Source: Sedimenticola hydrogenitrophicus
Lineage (GTDB): Bacteria > Pseudomonadota > Gammaproteobacteria > Chromatiales > Chromatiaceae
NCBI RefSeq assembly: GCF_029017505.1
Contig: NZ_JAQGEI010000018.1
Coordinates: 35,596 to 99,595 of the forward strand
Reading direction: 5' to 3'
DNA: 64,000 nt
Shown here: positions 8,070 to 15,804 of the stretch, piece after piece
How positions within the stretch are numbered: the first letter of the stretch is position 1
Layout of the letters: the number at the start of each line of letters is the position of its first letter
The notes under the pieces: generated by a model
The model's database searches: none
Seen by the model: only the letters and a program-made list of their open reading frames with translations
Told to the model about the DNA's origin: nothing
Position numbers and translations under genes: made by a program

Positions 8070-8966
8070 TCAGCTCCGTTCAAGAACCCTGGCGGGATTG
8101 CGGATCACCAGAAAGACCCCGTAGGCGGTCAGGCTGATCCCGGCGATACCCCAGACGGTAAGCCGTTCATCAAACAGGATCCAGGCGATCAGGGCCGTCA
8201 CCGGGGGCGTCAGGTAGAAATAGGCCGCCACCTTGGTGGCCTCGCCCTCCCGAATCATCAGCATCAGCAGCAAGATGGCGCTGAGCGAAAGGCCGAAAAC
8301 CAGCCATAGCAGTGCGGCGACGAACTGCGGTTGCCAGTCGATCTCCCGGGTTTCAAACAGCAGTGCCAGCAGGCTCATGATGAGGGCGTTGGCCAGATAC
8401 TGATAAAAGGTGCCGGTCAGGAGATCGATCTTGGCACAGTAACGCTTCTGCAACAGGGTGCCGAAGGTGATACCGAACAACGCCATCAGGGCAAACAGCA
8501 GGGAGAGGTAACTGAACTGCAGGGCATGACTGTTGGCCTTTCCCAGCAGCAGTACCATGGCCACACCGAGGATGCCCAGCAGCAGTCCGGTGAGCTGTTT
8601 GCCGCTGATACGGGCCCCCATCCAGAGCCAGGCGATCAGGGCGGTCAGTATCGGCTGCAGCCCCACCAGCAGCGAGGTCAGCCCGGCCGCCATGCCGGCG
8701 TTGATCGCGGCAAACACACCGCCGAGGTAGGCAGCGTGGACCAGCGATCCCACCAGCATGGAGTGCAGCGCCCCCTGGCGCGTGGGCCATTGCGGCCGGT
8801 AGAGGCGGATCAGGACCAGGAACACCCCCAGGGTGATGTACATGCGGATGGCGAGCAGGGTGAAGGGCTCGGCAAAGGGCAGCGCGTACTTGGCGCCGAT
8901 AAACCCGGTTGCCCACAACAGGACAAACAGAATGGGGATCCAGCGCAGCAGTTGGGGTGAGGGCAT
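8070..8966 (-). CDS. EamA-family (DMT) transporter
   Basis: A 298-residue inner-membrane protein with about ten hydrophobic segments arranged as two EamA repeats of five helices. It belongs to the drug/metabolite transporter superfamily; the substrate cannot be read from sequence. The ATG at 8966 (MPSPQLLRWIPILF) is chosen because the upstream extension to 9086 comes from an inserted palindromic element and is not membrane-like. That element begins only 17 bp before the start codon, so it may have displaced or replaced the native promoter. The gene converges with ppk2. Confidence 0.87.
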   Translation of the reverse strand: MPSPQLLRWIPILFVLLWATGFIGAKYALPFAEPFTLLAIRMYITLGVFLVLIRLYRPQWPTRQGALHSMLVGSLVHAAYLGGVFAAINAGMAAGLTSLLVGLQPILTALIAWLWMGARISGKQLTGLLLGILGVAMVLLLGKANSHALQFSYLSLLFALMALFGITFGTLLQKRYCAKIDLLTGTFYQYLANALIMSLLALLFETREIDWQPQFVAALLWLVFGLSLSAILLLMLMIREGEATKVAAYFYLTPPVTALIAWILFDERLTVWGIAGISLTAYGVFLVIRNPARVLERS

Positions 8967-8983
8967 AGTCGGCTTCCAGGTTA

Positions 8984-9143
8984 GGGTCGCGGTAAAAATT
9001 AAAGTATTCCAAGATCGCACAGCTATCGGTTTGCTCACAAGGCGTGCAAAGGGGCGCATAGCGGGCCTATGTAACCCTTTGCACAACGCCGTGAGCAGGC
9101 CGAGAGCGAAGCGAGATGGGATAGTTTATTTTTTTAGCGGCCC
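8984..9143. mobile_element. MITE-like element related to family A (160 bp)
   Basis: The imperfect inverted ends are GGGTCGCGGTAAAAATTAAA on the left and, read on the other strand, GGGCCGCTAAAAAAATAAAC on the right. Both sides are flanked by TTA (8981-8983 and 9144-9146), a likely 3-bp target duplication. A second palindrome, with arms around GCGTGCAAAGGGGCGCATAG, fills the centre. The ends resemble family A (GGGCTCGCGCAAAAAT), but the interior differs. Confidence 0.75.
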
Positions 9144-9210
9144 TTAAGTCAGGCATGAATATATAGGGCCTGGAGCGGTGGTTATAGGGGCAGATAGGGC
9201 CAAAAACAGC

Positions 9211-9262
9211 GGGTACAGATTCGCCGCAAGATAAATAATTTGCGTATTAAATTATTTGTACC
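9211..9262. promoter_or_regulatory. Dyad upstream of the MocR-type gene
   Basis: AAATAATTT (9233-9241) and AAATTATTT (9249-9257) form a 9-bp inverted repeat with a 7-bp gap. It is bracketed by GGGTAC (9211) and GTACC (9257), about 45 bp before the start codon. It could be an autoregulatory site; nothing shows which protein binds. Confidence 0.3.
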
Positions 9263-9302
9263 TATCCTGAAAGTCTGATTAATTCCCGCCCCGGGGGGGC
9301 CG

Positions 9303-10730
9303 ATGTACCTCTACCGGCGTCTCATGACCCAGCTGGCGCATCAGATCGAGACGGGTGTGCTCAGACCGGGGCAGACACTGCCGTCGATCCGCGAGCTGGC
9401 GCTGCAGCGCTCGGTCAGCCGTAACACGGTGATCCAGGCCTATGACCGGCTGGCCGAGCTGGGGCTGATCGCGCCCCGGGACCGGTCCGGTTTTTATGTC
9501 CTCTGCTCCACTGCCAGAACCGAGCCGGCCACTGCCATCGATGAACTGATGCCGTCGACCCCGGGGCGGGATCACCTGGCATTTTCGGTGGTGCGTTCCG
9601 CCGGTTCCAGCCTGCTGGCGCCGCTCGGCAGCGCCCATCCGAGTGGGGAATTCCCGGCGCTCCAGTCCTTTCGGCGAATCTACAATCGCCAGCAGCGGAT
9701 TGCCCGCCGGGAGGAGGTGCGACTCACCCAGTATGAGGTACCGCCCGGCCACGCGGGACTGCGTCGGCAATTGGTGCGCCACATGGCGCGATCGGGGACG
9801 GTGGTCGACGCGGAGGAGATTGTCATCACCAACGGCTGTCAGGAGGCTCTGAGCCTGGCGCTGCAGACCGTGGCCGCCGCGGGCGATATCGTGGCGATCG
9901 AGTCGCCCGGCTTCTATGGCACCCTGCAGTGCCTGGAGGTGCTGGGGATGCGAATCCTGGAAATTCCCTCCGACCCGCTGCACGGCATCAATCTGGAGCT
10001 GCTGTCCAAGGCGTTGGAGCGCTGGCCGATACGGGTGATCCTGGTCAACCCGCTGTTCAGCAACCCGCAGGGGCACGTGATGCCCGAAAACGCGGCGCGA
10101 CGGCTGTTGTCGCTGGCCGAGCGCTATGATCTGCCAATAATCGAGGACGACGTCTTCGGCGACCTGAGTTATGAGAAGGGACGGCCGCGAACGGTGCGCT
10201 CCTGGGATACCCAGGGGCGGGTGTTGCTCTGTTCATCCTTGTCGAAAAGCCTGGATTCCGATCTCAGGCTGGGTTGGGTTGCCGCCGGGCGTTACAGCGA
10301 ACCGCTCTGTTATCGAAAATATGTGACGACCATGGCCTGTCGCGGTCAGATCCAGGCCGCCGCCGCGGAGTTTCTCTCCGGCAGCCGTTTCGGCCGGCAT
10401 ATCAGGACGGTCACTCGCTGCTACCGGGAGCGACGGGATTTCGCCCTGGAGGCGATTAACCGCTTTTTCCCCGATCCGACCCATGTAAATATGCCGCTTG
10501 GCGGATTCCACTGCTGGGTCGAGTTGCCGGCGGCGGTCAATTCGACCCGGCTCTATAGCGAGTTGATGCAGCAGGGGATCAACGCCACCCCGGGGTCGCT
10601 GTTCGGGACCCGGGGACAGTTCGACCATTTTCTCAGGATCAACTATTCGTGTATTAATGATCGTGAAAAATATACTAAAATATTCAACAAGATAGGTAAT
10701 ACTATTAATTCTATTTGTGATACTGTTTAA
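9303..10730 (+). CDS. MocR/PdxR-type regulator (GntR HTH + aminotransferase fold)
   Basis: A 475-residue regulator with an N-terminal GntR winged helix (about 1-70, including RPGQTLPSIRELALQRSVSR and NTVIQAYDRLAELGLI) and a C-terminal class-I aminotransferase-like domain (about 100-465). The PLP-lysine region reads SSLSKSLDSDLRLGW, with the lysine in SLSKSL. MocR proteins bind PLP and control genes such as pdxST, gabT or taurine genes; the target here is unknown. The stop is followed 29 bp later by an unknown gene on the same strand, which is therefore the most likely target or partner. Confidence 0.88.
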   Translation: MYLYRRLMTQLAHQIETGVLRPGQTLPSIRELALQRSVSRNTVIQAYDRLAELGLIAPRDRSGFYVLCSTARTEPATAIDELMPSTPGRDHLAFSVVRSAGSSLLAPLGSAHPSGEFPALQSFRRIYNRQQRIARREEVRLTQYEVPPGHAGLRRQLVRHMARSGTVVDAEEIVITNGCQEALSLALQTVAAAGDIVAIESPGFYGTLQCLEVLGMRILEIPSDPLHGINLELLSKALERWPIRVILVNPLFSNPQGHVMPENAARRLLSLAERYDLPIIEDDVFGDLSYEKGRPRTVRSWDTQGRVLLCSSLSKSLDSDLRLGWVAAGRYSEPLCYRKYVTTMACRGQIQAAAAEFLSGSRFGRHIRTVTRCYRERRDFALEAINRFFPDPTHVNMPLGGFHCWVELPAAVNSTRLYSELMQQGINATPGSLFGTRGQFDHFLRINYSCINDREKYTKIFNKIGNTINSICDTV

Positions 10731-10759
10731 GCGGTATTCCCTATCAAGGGCGGTAGTCG

Positions 10760-11431
10760 ATGGCGAAAGAAGATGCACGTATTCCAGCCGAGATCGGCTG
10801 TCTTGATACCGAGAACCTGCGGGTCACCCTGATTTCTACCCAGGGGGCCCACTGTGACGTGTGGCAAACGGCCGGATATCACTTTGAGCGGGAGAAGAAT
10901 CGCGCCTTCGATATGGTGATAAAACGCCACACCCTGACCTGTCATTCCCTCGAAGTGATGATCTATCGGCGTGACTATGGGATGCTGAAAAAAAAGCTGC
11001 ACGATATTATCCCCGAGGCCATTTTTGTGCGCACCCGCATCGATGGCGAGGAGAATATGCTGGTCCTGGCACAGGCTTTTACCCCCTGGTTCAATCTGGC
11101 CAATCCGGCCATCGCCGATGACGCTATCCCACTGCTGGCTAAGCTGCACAAGGCGAGGCTGCAACTTGGGCTGTTCATTCAGACAGCCAAGGAGATCCGG
11201 TATGAACAGCAGAAGGTGATAGATCTATACGGTCTGGATAATCTGGTGCTGGATAAAAACAAGGAGGTCCGTTACCTGGACAGCTTCGAGGTGTTTTTTC
11301 ACGAGGACCTGCTCTATATAATCGATGACCCCGGCGAGGATCTGCGGGAAAAGATCGATGTTTCAGTCAAACGGCTTGCCTACCTGGAGTTCCTGCTGGC
11401 GAGAGCCAATGAACTGGCGGCCACTATTTAG
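10760..11431 (+). CDS. Unknown protein downstream of MocR regulator
   Basis: A 223-residue soluble protein without signal peptide or membrane segment; I do not recognise the family. The segment around residues 154-178 (GLDNLVLDKNKEVRYLDSFEVFF) faintly resembles the catalytic-loop and metal-binding strands of aminoglycoside-kinase-like folds (N...D). The match is too weak for a functional call. The C-terminus is helical (VKRLAYLEFLLARANEL). It starts 29 bp after the MocR gene and is probably in its operon. Its TAG stop (11429-11431) touches a family-A-like repeat end, so the original 3' end may have been altered by insertion. Confidence 0.7.
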   Translation: MAKEDARIPAEIGCLDTENLRVTLISTQGAHCDVWQTAGYHFEREKNRAFDMVIKRHTLTCHSLEVMIYRRDYGMLKKKLHDIIPEAIFVRTRIDGEENMLVLAQAFTPWFNLANPAIADDAIPLLAKLHKARLQLGLFIQTAKEIRYEQQKVIDLYGLDNLVLDKNKEVRYLDSFEVFFHEDLLYIIDDPGEDLREKIDVSVKRLAYLEFLLARANELAATI

Positions 11432-11683
11432 GCTCGCGCAAGGTAACTACTCACCCAAGGTGTCCATTAAAGCCCCTCCAGTGCACCACGGAGGCACAGA
11501 GGACACAGAGGTTAACTGAACAACATAGCGTGGCGGGTAATTGGAGCCGACCCCCCCTCGATCCTGGAATACACCGCTTACAGACCACAGGATGGGAGAC
11601 ACGGGAGAATCTTGTGGTTTCTCTGTGTCTCCGTGGTGTGGATAGGGGGGAGTAGTTACCGCGCGAGAATAATTCTGTAGTTC
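11432..11683. repeat. Degenerate nested repeat island, part 1
   Basis: The left end GGCTCGCGCAAGGTAACTAC (from 11432) pairs imperfectly with GTAGTTACCGCGCGAGAATA (ending about 11672). Inside is a second inverted repeat, CACCACGGAGGCACAGAG (about 11484) against CTGTGTCTCCGTGGTG (about 11622). The outer ends contain family-A fragments (GGCTCGCGCAA and GCGCGAGAATAATTCTGTAG). The stretch holds no plausible gene and appears to be layered insertions. Confidence 0.6.
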
Positions 11684-11693
11684 GTAGCCTGGA

Positions 11694-11843
11694 TGAAGCC
11701 CACCCCACGAATACCCTGTGATACAAAACTCCGGGCGGGCGGAATCCGGGCAACGCACAACGTCTGCTTTGCTCCCCGGATTACGCCGCGATGAGCGCAT
11801 GGGGTAATTCCTGTTTCGGTGCCAGCGGCTTCATCCGGGCTAC
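11694..11843. repeat. Family-B repeat (GTAGCCTGGATGAAGC type)
   Basis: It begins GTAGCCTGGATGAAGC and ends GGCTTCATCCGGGCTAC, an imperfect inverted pair about 150 bp apart, with the inner motifs GGCGGAATCCGGG and CCCGGATTACGCCGC. Other copies are at 15567, 54627 and 63022. Such repeats are widespread in gammaproteobacterial genomes and carry no gene. Confidence 0.75.
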
Positions 11844-11879
11844 GGTGCCGGTACCGCTCGGCGGCACCGCTGTTCGAGG

Positions 11880-12563
11880 CTAGATACCCAGTTCGTCCAG
11901 CAGGCTGTCGGAATCACTGCGGTCATCGCCGGAGGTAGCTTGCGCCGCGGCCGCCCTTTTATTCGCCTCGCCTTCCAGGATGTCGTCGGGATCAAAATCG
12001 CCCTGCTGCTCGAATTCATGCAGCTGGATAAACTCGGTTTTATCCATGGCAAGCTCAAGATAAAAAATATTGTTGCGCTGGGTGGTGAAGGTGACCCGAC
12101 GCGCCTGCGGCCGGTCCAGATTGGTGTTGATGGAGAGCAGTACTTCCTTGTTGATGGTCAGCATCTTGGGCTGATTCTGATTGATCGGGGTCAGCAACTG
12201 TTTGCCCACATTGCTGATGAAATCGCCGATCATCTGGTTCATCAGTTCGCCCAGCACGTTGCCGACCTCATCCGAGGTGTGGCTGACCGCCAGCTCCTCG
12301 CGCGGGATGCCCATGTTCGAGAGGTAAGCCTGATAGAGTTCGAGGGCGGCGGCGGCGGTAAAATTGATCACCACCAGTCCGGAGAAGCCGCCATCGAACA
12401 GGACAAAACAGCCGATGTCCGGTTTCAGGCAGGTGCGGTTGATCTTCTGTACCATGGCCGAGTAGTTGATCTCGTTGTGCGTGGCGGTGGTGAGTACCGA
12501 AGTGACCGACTTGCAGAGCATGATCAGGATATCATCCGTGGTGACAATTTTTGTCTTCGCCAT
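11880..12563 (-). CDS. DUF3334 (CheX-like) protein
   Basis: A 227-residue cytosolic protein recognised as DUF3334. The N-terminus MAKTKIVTTDDILIMLCKSV, the segment KPDIGCFVLFDGGFSGLVVI and the segment SHTSDEVGNVLGELMNQMIGDF are family hallmarks. The last two resemble the CheX/CheC-type fold, whose helix carries E-x-x-N; here the helix reads ELMNQM (about 125-130). A link to chemotaxis or response-regulator dephosphorylation is only suggested by that fold. The C-terminal tail (about 195-227) is acidic and low in complexity. The gene is monocistronic, with a MITE (12639-12849) about 75 bp upstream. Confidence 0.85.
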   Translation of the reverse strand: MAKTKIVTTDDILIMLCKSVTSVLTTATHNEINYSAMVQKINRTCLKPDIGCFVLFDGGFSGLVVINFTAAAALELYQAYLSNMGIPREELAVSHTSDEVGNVLGELMNQMIGDFISNVGKQLLTPINQNQPKMLTINKEVLLSINTNLDRPQARRVTFTTQRNNIFYLELAMDKTEFIQLHEFEQQGDFDPDDILEGEANKRAAAAQATSGDDRSDSDSLLDELGI

Positions 12564-12638
12564 CGAGTAGAGCCTCGTGTTTTTATGTTTTTGTTATGTA
12601 GTTGAAATTAACTTATCGACCATTGTTCATACAACTTA

Positions 12639-12849
12639 GGGCCCGCGCAAGAATAATTCCGTAGTACCGAGGGCGTCACTGGGCCACGCCGGCAAGGCAC
12701 GCTTTGCAGGCAATGGCCGCTCCCGGCCATCCATGGCCTCCGCGGCATAAGTCCATCCATGGACAAACCTGTTCCCTTGGCAAAAAGCGTAACGCTGGCG
12801 GCGGGGTTCAGTGGCGACCGAATACAGGAACTTATTTTTGCGCGAGCCC
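12639..12849 (-). mobile_element. Family-A MITE, full copy (211 bp)
   Basis: The ends GGGCCCGCGCAA (12639-12650) and TTGCGCGAGCCC (12838-12849) are inverted. The flanks are TTA at 12636-12638 and TTA at 12850-12852, a perfect 3-bp duplication. It has the same length as, and opposite orientation to, the copy at 22350-22560, and contains the same internal ATGGATGG/CCATCCAT palindromes. No transposase is encoded. Confidence 0.9.
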
Positions 12850-12870
12850 TTAATAACCATACTGCACTCC

Positions 12871-12981
12871 ATGACACCACGGCAACTGATCCGCGATGAC
12901 GGTGATCTCGCATCCCGCCCGGAGATCCGTATTCGCATCCATCAGCTGGTTGATGATCCGGCAAGTTCCGCAGAGGAAATC
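12871..12981 (+). pseudogene. 5' remnant of an HDOD-domain gene
   Basis: Thirty-seven codons from the ATG at 12871 read MTPRQLIRDDGDLASRPEIR, then IRIHQLVDDPASSAEEI. This matches the start of HDOD signalling domains ('L..LPSLPEV..RL..L.DDP.SS..EIA'). The homology stops at about 12981, exactly where the stop codon of the convergent phosphoribosyltransferase begins, and the rest of the domain is missing. It is best read as a gene cut off by a deletion or rearrangement. Confidence 0.6.
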
Positions 12982-13550
12982 TACTCAATCAGCCCCTTGC
13001 TGCGAAACAGCACTTCCATCTCCGGTTTGTTGGCCAGTATCTCCTGCTGGTCCAGGCCCTTCATCTCATGGGGAAACACCAGCCACTGATCCGTCTCATG
13101 GATATAGTAATCGGGCGTCAGCGCGGTCCGGTTGTTGCCCGGTTTGTACCAGGGGGTGGCGATGCGGATCTGTTCCGGCATGTTGCGCCGGCTCTTCTCC
13201 CGCAGGGAGTCCAGGATCGCCTGCAGGCTCAGGCCGGAGTCGAATACATCATCGACGATCAGCAGGGAGCTGTCCCAGTCCATGTTGCGTATCAGGTAGC
13301 CGAGGCCGTGTACCCGTACCTCCTTGTTGCGCTCGCCGATGCCGGTGTAGGAGGAGGTGCGGATGGCGATATGATCCGATGGTACACCAAAGTAGTCCAG
13401 GATCTCCTGTACCGCGATACCGACCGGCGTACCGCCGCGCCAGACGCCGACGATAAAGTCGGGCCGGAAGCCGCTTTGCAGGATCTCCAGTCCCAGGCGG
13501 AAGGAATCGGTCAGCAGCTGTTGGGCGGTTATGTAGTATTTATCACTCAT
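12981..13550 (-). CDS. Phosphoribosyltransferase (hypoxanthine/xanthine type)
   Basis: A 189-residue type-I phosphoribosyltransferase starting MSDKYYITAQQLL; the upstream frame to 13637 is not family-like. The PRPP-binding loop LLIVDDVFDSGLS is clear (about residues 93-105), and VGVWRGGTPVG forms the N-terminal PPi loop. The family converts a purine base plus PRPP to the nucleotide for salvage; xanthine/hypoxanthine/guanine specificity cannot be set from sequence. It abuts a truncated HDOD gene at its 3' end. No strong ribosome site precedes the ATG. Confidence 0.87.
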   Translation of the reverse strand: MSDKYYITAQQLLTDSFRLGLEILQSGFRPDFIVGVWRGGTPVGIAVQEILDYFGVPSDHIAIRTSSYTGIGERNKEVRVHGLGYLIRNMDWDSSLLIVDDVFDSGLSLQAILDSLREKSRRNMPEQIRIATPWYKPGNNRTALTPDYYIHETDQWLVFPHEMKGLDQQEILANKPEMEVLFRSKGLIE

Positions 13551-13639
13551 AGGGAAGGGTTCTGTGTGCCGGGTTATTGCGGGACCTGTTTTGCATCCCT
13601 GCGAGAATAATTCGTGCCGGCCGGCAAAGGCAACCATTT

Positions 13640-14563
13640 TCAGGCGGTTTCACGTGCCGGCTGCTCTTCATCCCGGGGCGGGGCAGGTGGTTTGCCCAGT
13701 TGTTGCAGCACATTACCGGCAATAATCAGCAACAGCCCGGCACCGCTGGACCAGTGGATCTCTTCGCCGACGATGAAATGAATCAGGAACAGCGAGAGGA
13801 TCGGCGAGAGGAAGATCAGATTGGCCACCTTGGCGGTGCTCTCGGTCAGGCGCAACGCCTTTAGCCAGAGTACAAAGGTGATACCCATCTCGAACAGGCC
13901 CACATAGGCCGCACCGTACAGTCCCTTTATCGAGTCAAACCCGAACCCGGCGGTAAGCCAGGTAATCAGGGCAATCACCGGAATGGCGAACAGGAAATTG
14001 AGGAACAGCCCGACCACCGGTTCCATGCGGCCGCGGGTGTTGAAGATCCAGAACAGCGACCAGATCAGGGTGCTGCCAAGGGCCAGCAGGACCCCGTAAC
14101 CGTTGCTGAAGCGGAGTTCCAGGGGGGCGCCGTGGGTGGCGATCACCAGGATACCGAAATAACTGATGCCGATGGCCAGCAGGTCGAGCCGGCGCAGATG
14201 CTGCTTGAGCAGGGGGACCGCCAGGATGGAGAGGGTGATGGCCCAGGTGTAGTTGAGCGGCTGTGCCTCCTGGGCCGGCAGCAGGTCATAGGCCTTGAAC
14301 AGCACCCAGTAGTAGAGGCAGGGATTGAGCAGGCCCAGCGTGGCGCACAGTAGCAGGTCGCGGCGCGAGGTCTGCAGCAGCAGCCGTAAATGGCCCTGCC
14401 ATAGCAACACCACGAGCAGTACCAGCAACGAGGCGATGCTGGCGTAAAACAGCAGCTGTATCGGTTCCAGGTGGCGCAGCGACAGTTTGAAGGCGGTGGC
14501 CACCGTGGACCAGAGCAACACGGCGCTGCCCCCGTAGAGGTAGGCTTTGGCTTGCCGGGTCAT
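13640..14563 (-). CDS. EamA-family (DMT) transporter
   Basis: A 307-residue inner-membrane protein with ten predicted helices in two EamA repeats; the second repeat begins near GYGVLLALGSTLIWSLFWIF. It resembles YdcZ/RhaT-type drug/metabolite transporters with unknown substrate. The N-terminus MTRQAKAYLYGGSAVLLWST fits the usual first helix, so the ATG at 14563 is kept. It lies 47 bp downstream of the alpha/beta-hydrolase gene on the same strand and 90 bp upstream of the phosphoribosyltransferase, so the three may be co-transcribed. It is only distantly similar to the transporter at 8070. Confidence 0.88.
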   Translation of the reverse strand: MTRQAKAYLYGGSAVLLWSTVATAFKLSLRHLEPIQLLFYASIASLLVLLVVLLWQGHLRLLLQTSRRDLLLCATLGLLNPCLYYWVLFKAYDLLPAQEAQPLNYTWAITLSILAVPLLKQHLRRLDLLAIGISYFGILVIATHGAPLELRFSNGYGVLLALGSTLIWSLFWIFNTRGRMEPVVGLFLNFLFAIPVIALITWLTAGFGFDSIKGLYGAAYVGLFEMGITFVLWLKALRLTESTAKVANLIFLSPILSLFLIHFIVGEEIHWSSGAGLLLIIAGNVLQQLGKPPAPPRDEEQPARETA

Positions 14564-14610
14564 GCGCTACCAAATCCGACCGACGGCCCGGGTTGTGGCG
14601 CCGGCAGCCA

Positions 14611-15348
14611 TCAAAGCTGTTCCAGGGAGTTGAGGATCAGGCGCAGATCGGCCGCCTCGGAGAGCCGGTGATCCCCCTGTTTGATCAGGGTGAGGGTGGC
14701 GTCTCCGCTCTCCAACCGTTCGCAGGTCTGGCGGCTGAACGCCCAGGCTACATCCGGGTCCCGCATGCCGTGAAACATCCGCACCGGGCAGTGGATGGGG
14801 ATGGGCCTGTCCAGCAGGCAGTGGTTCTCTCCCTCTTCGATCAGTTTTCGGGTGATGGGATAGGGCTGTTGATCATCATAGTCGCAGGGGATCAACACGC
14901 GTCCCTCGTCGCTCAATTGCTGTTTCTGCTCTTCCGTGAACATAGCCAGCAGCAGCCGCCGGGTGAAATCGGTGGCGCAGGCGAGGGTGATCAGGGCGTG
15001 TACCCGTTGCGGCCGGGCGATGGTGGCCAGCAGCGCGAGCCAGCCGCCCATGCTGGAGCCGACGATGATCTGCGGCCCTTCGGTCAGCCGGTCGATAACC
15101 GTCAGGGTGTCAGCCAGCCACTCGCCGATGGTCCCGGTTTCAAAATCGCCGCTGGACTGGCCATGTCCGGAATAGTCGAAACGGATAAAGGCGCGTCCCT
15201 GTTCCCGGCACCACTGCTCCAGGGTGACCGCCTTGGTGCCGGTCATGTCCGATTTGAACCCGCCAAGGAAGAGCACGCCGGGTCCCGTCCCCTCCAGCTT
15301 ATGGTAGGCGATCCGTTTGCCGTCGGGCAGATTGAGGAGACGGAGCAT
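14611..15348 (-). CDS. Alpha/beta hydrolase (ABHD10-like)
   Basis: A 245-residue soluble hydrolase with the nucleophile elbow GSSMGGW, an acidic-residue strand at FHGMRDPDV and the catalytic histidine in KQGDHRLSEAADL. The overall pattern (FDYSGHGQSSGDF, then GSSMGG) resembles the ABHD10/acyl-protein-thioesterase group, so it probably cleaves an ester or thioester; the substrate is unknown. The ATG at 15348 has GGTGA 7 nt upstream; a GTG four codons earlier (15360) is the alternative. A family-B repeat lies upstream. Confidence 0.83.
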   Translation of the reverse strand: MLRLLNLPDGKRIAYHKLEGTGPGVLFLGGFKSDMTGTKAVTLEQWCREQGRAFIRFDYSGHGQSSGDFETGTIGEWLADTLTVIDRLTEGPQIIVGSSMGGWLALLATIARPQRVHALITLACATDFTRRLLLAMFTEEQKQQLSDEGRVLIPCDYDDQQPYPITRKLIEEGENHCLLDRPIPIHCPVRMFHGMRDPDVAWAFSRQTCERLESGDATLTLIKQGDHRLSEAADLRLILNSLEQL

Positions 15349-15535
15349 AGCGGTAGTCACCGGGGTTGATCCCGTACCTGCAAAAACAACCGATGATACC
15401 CCGCGGAGGCGCTATTGCAACCGAGAAAAATCCACGGCCATGTCAAGTCGTGCGGCGTATCCGTCGGATCGCCACGCCCCATATCATTCACCCGCTCCGC
15501 TTCGTGCTGCCGCGAGGCTGTTAAATCACACTTCG

Positions 15536-15764
15536 CTGTTGCAGAATAGACGAGTCACACAGATTGGTAGCCTGGATGTAGCCCGCCGCATGGGATTTGA
15601 GACATCTGCGCTCTTCGCGGGCGGAATCCGGGATTGTGGCGGGGGCGGCCTGGTTCCCGGATTGCGCCGCGCTGTTCATGTGGTTGTTTCCGTTTGAGAG
15701 TGGCGGCTGCATCCAGGCTACGGTGATCCCAGGTGTCAAACCACACCACCCTGTTGCAGAATAG
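15536..15764. repeat. Family-B repeat flanked by imperfect direct repeats
   Basis: The family-B unit spans 15567-15721 (GTAGCCTGGATGTAGCC to GCTGCATCCAGGCTAC). On either side stand direct copies of CTGTTGCAGAATAG (15536-15549 and 15751-15764), each preceded by a similar AAAyCACAC stretch, so the flanking repeat is about 27 bp and imperfect. This suggests that a short duplicated segment hosts the repeat. The region separates the hydrolase gene from galE and holds no gene. Confidence 0.65.
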
Positions 15765-15804
15765 CCCATCTCAATAAGTGCTCAATGGAAGTCAGGATAA
15801 TCCA

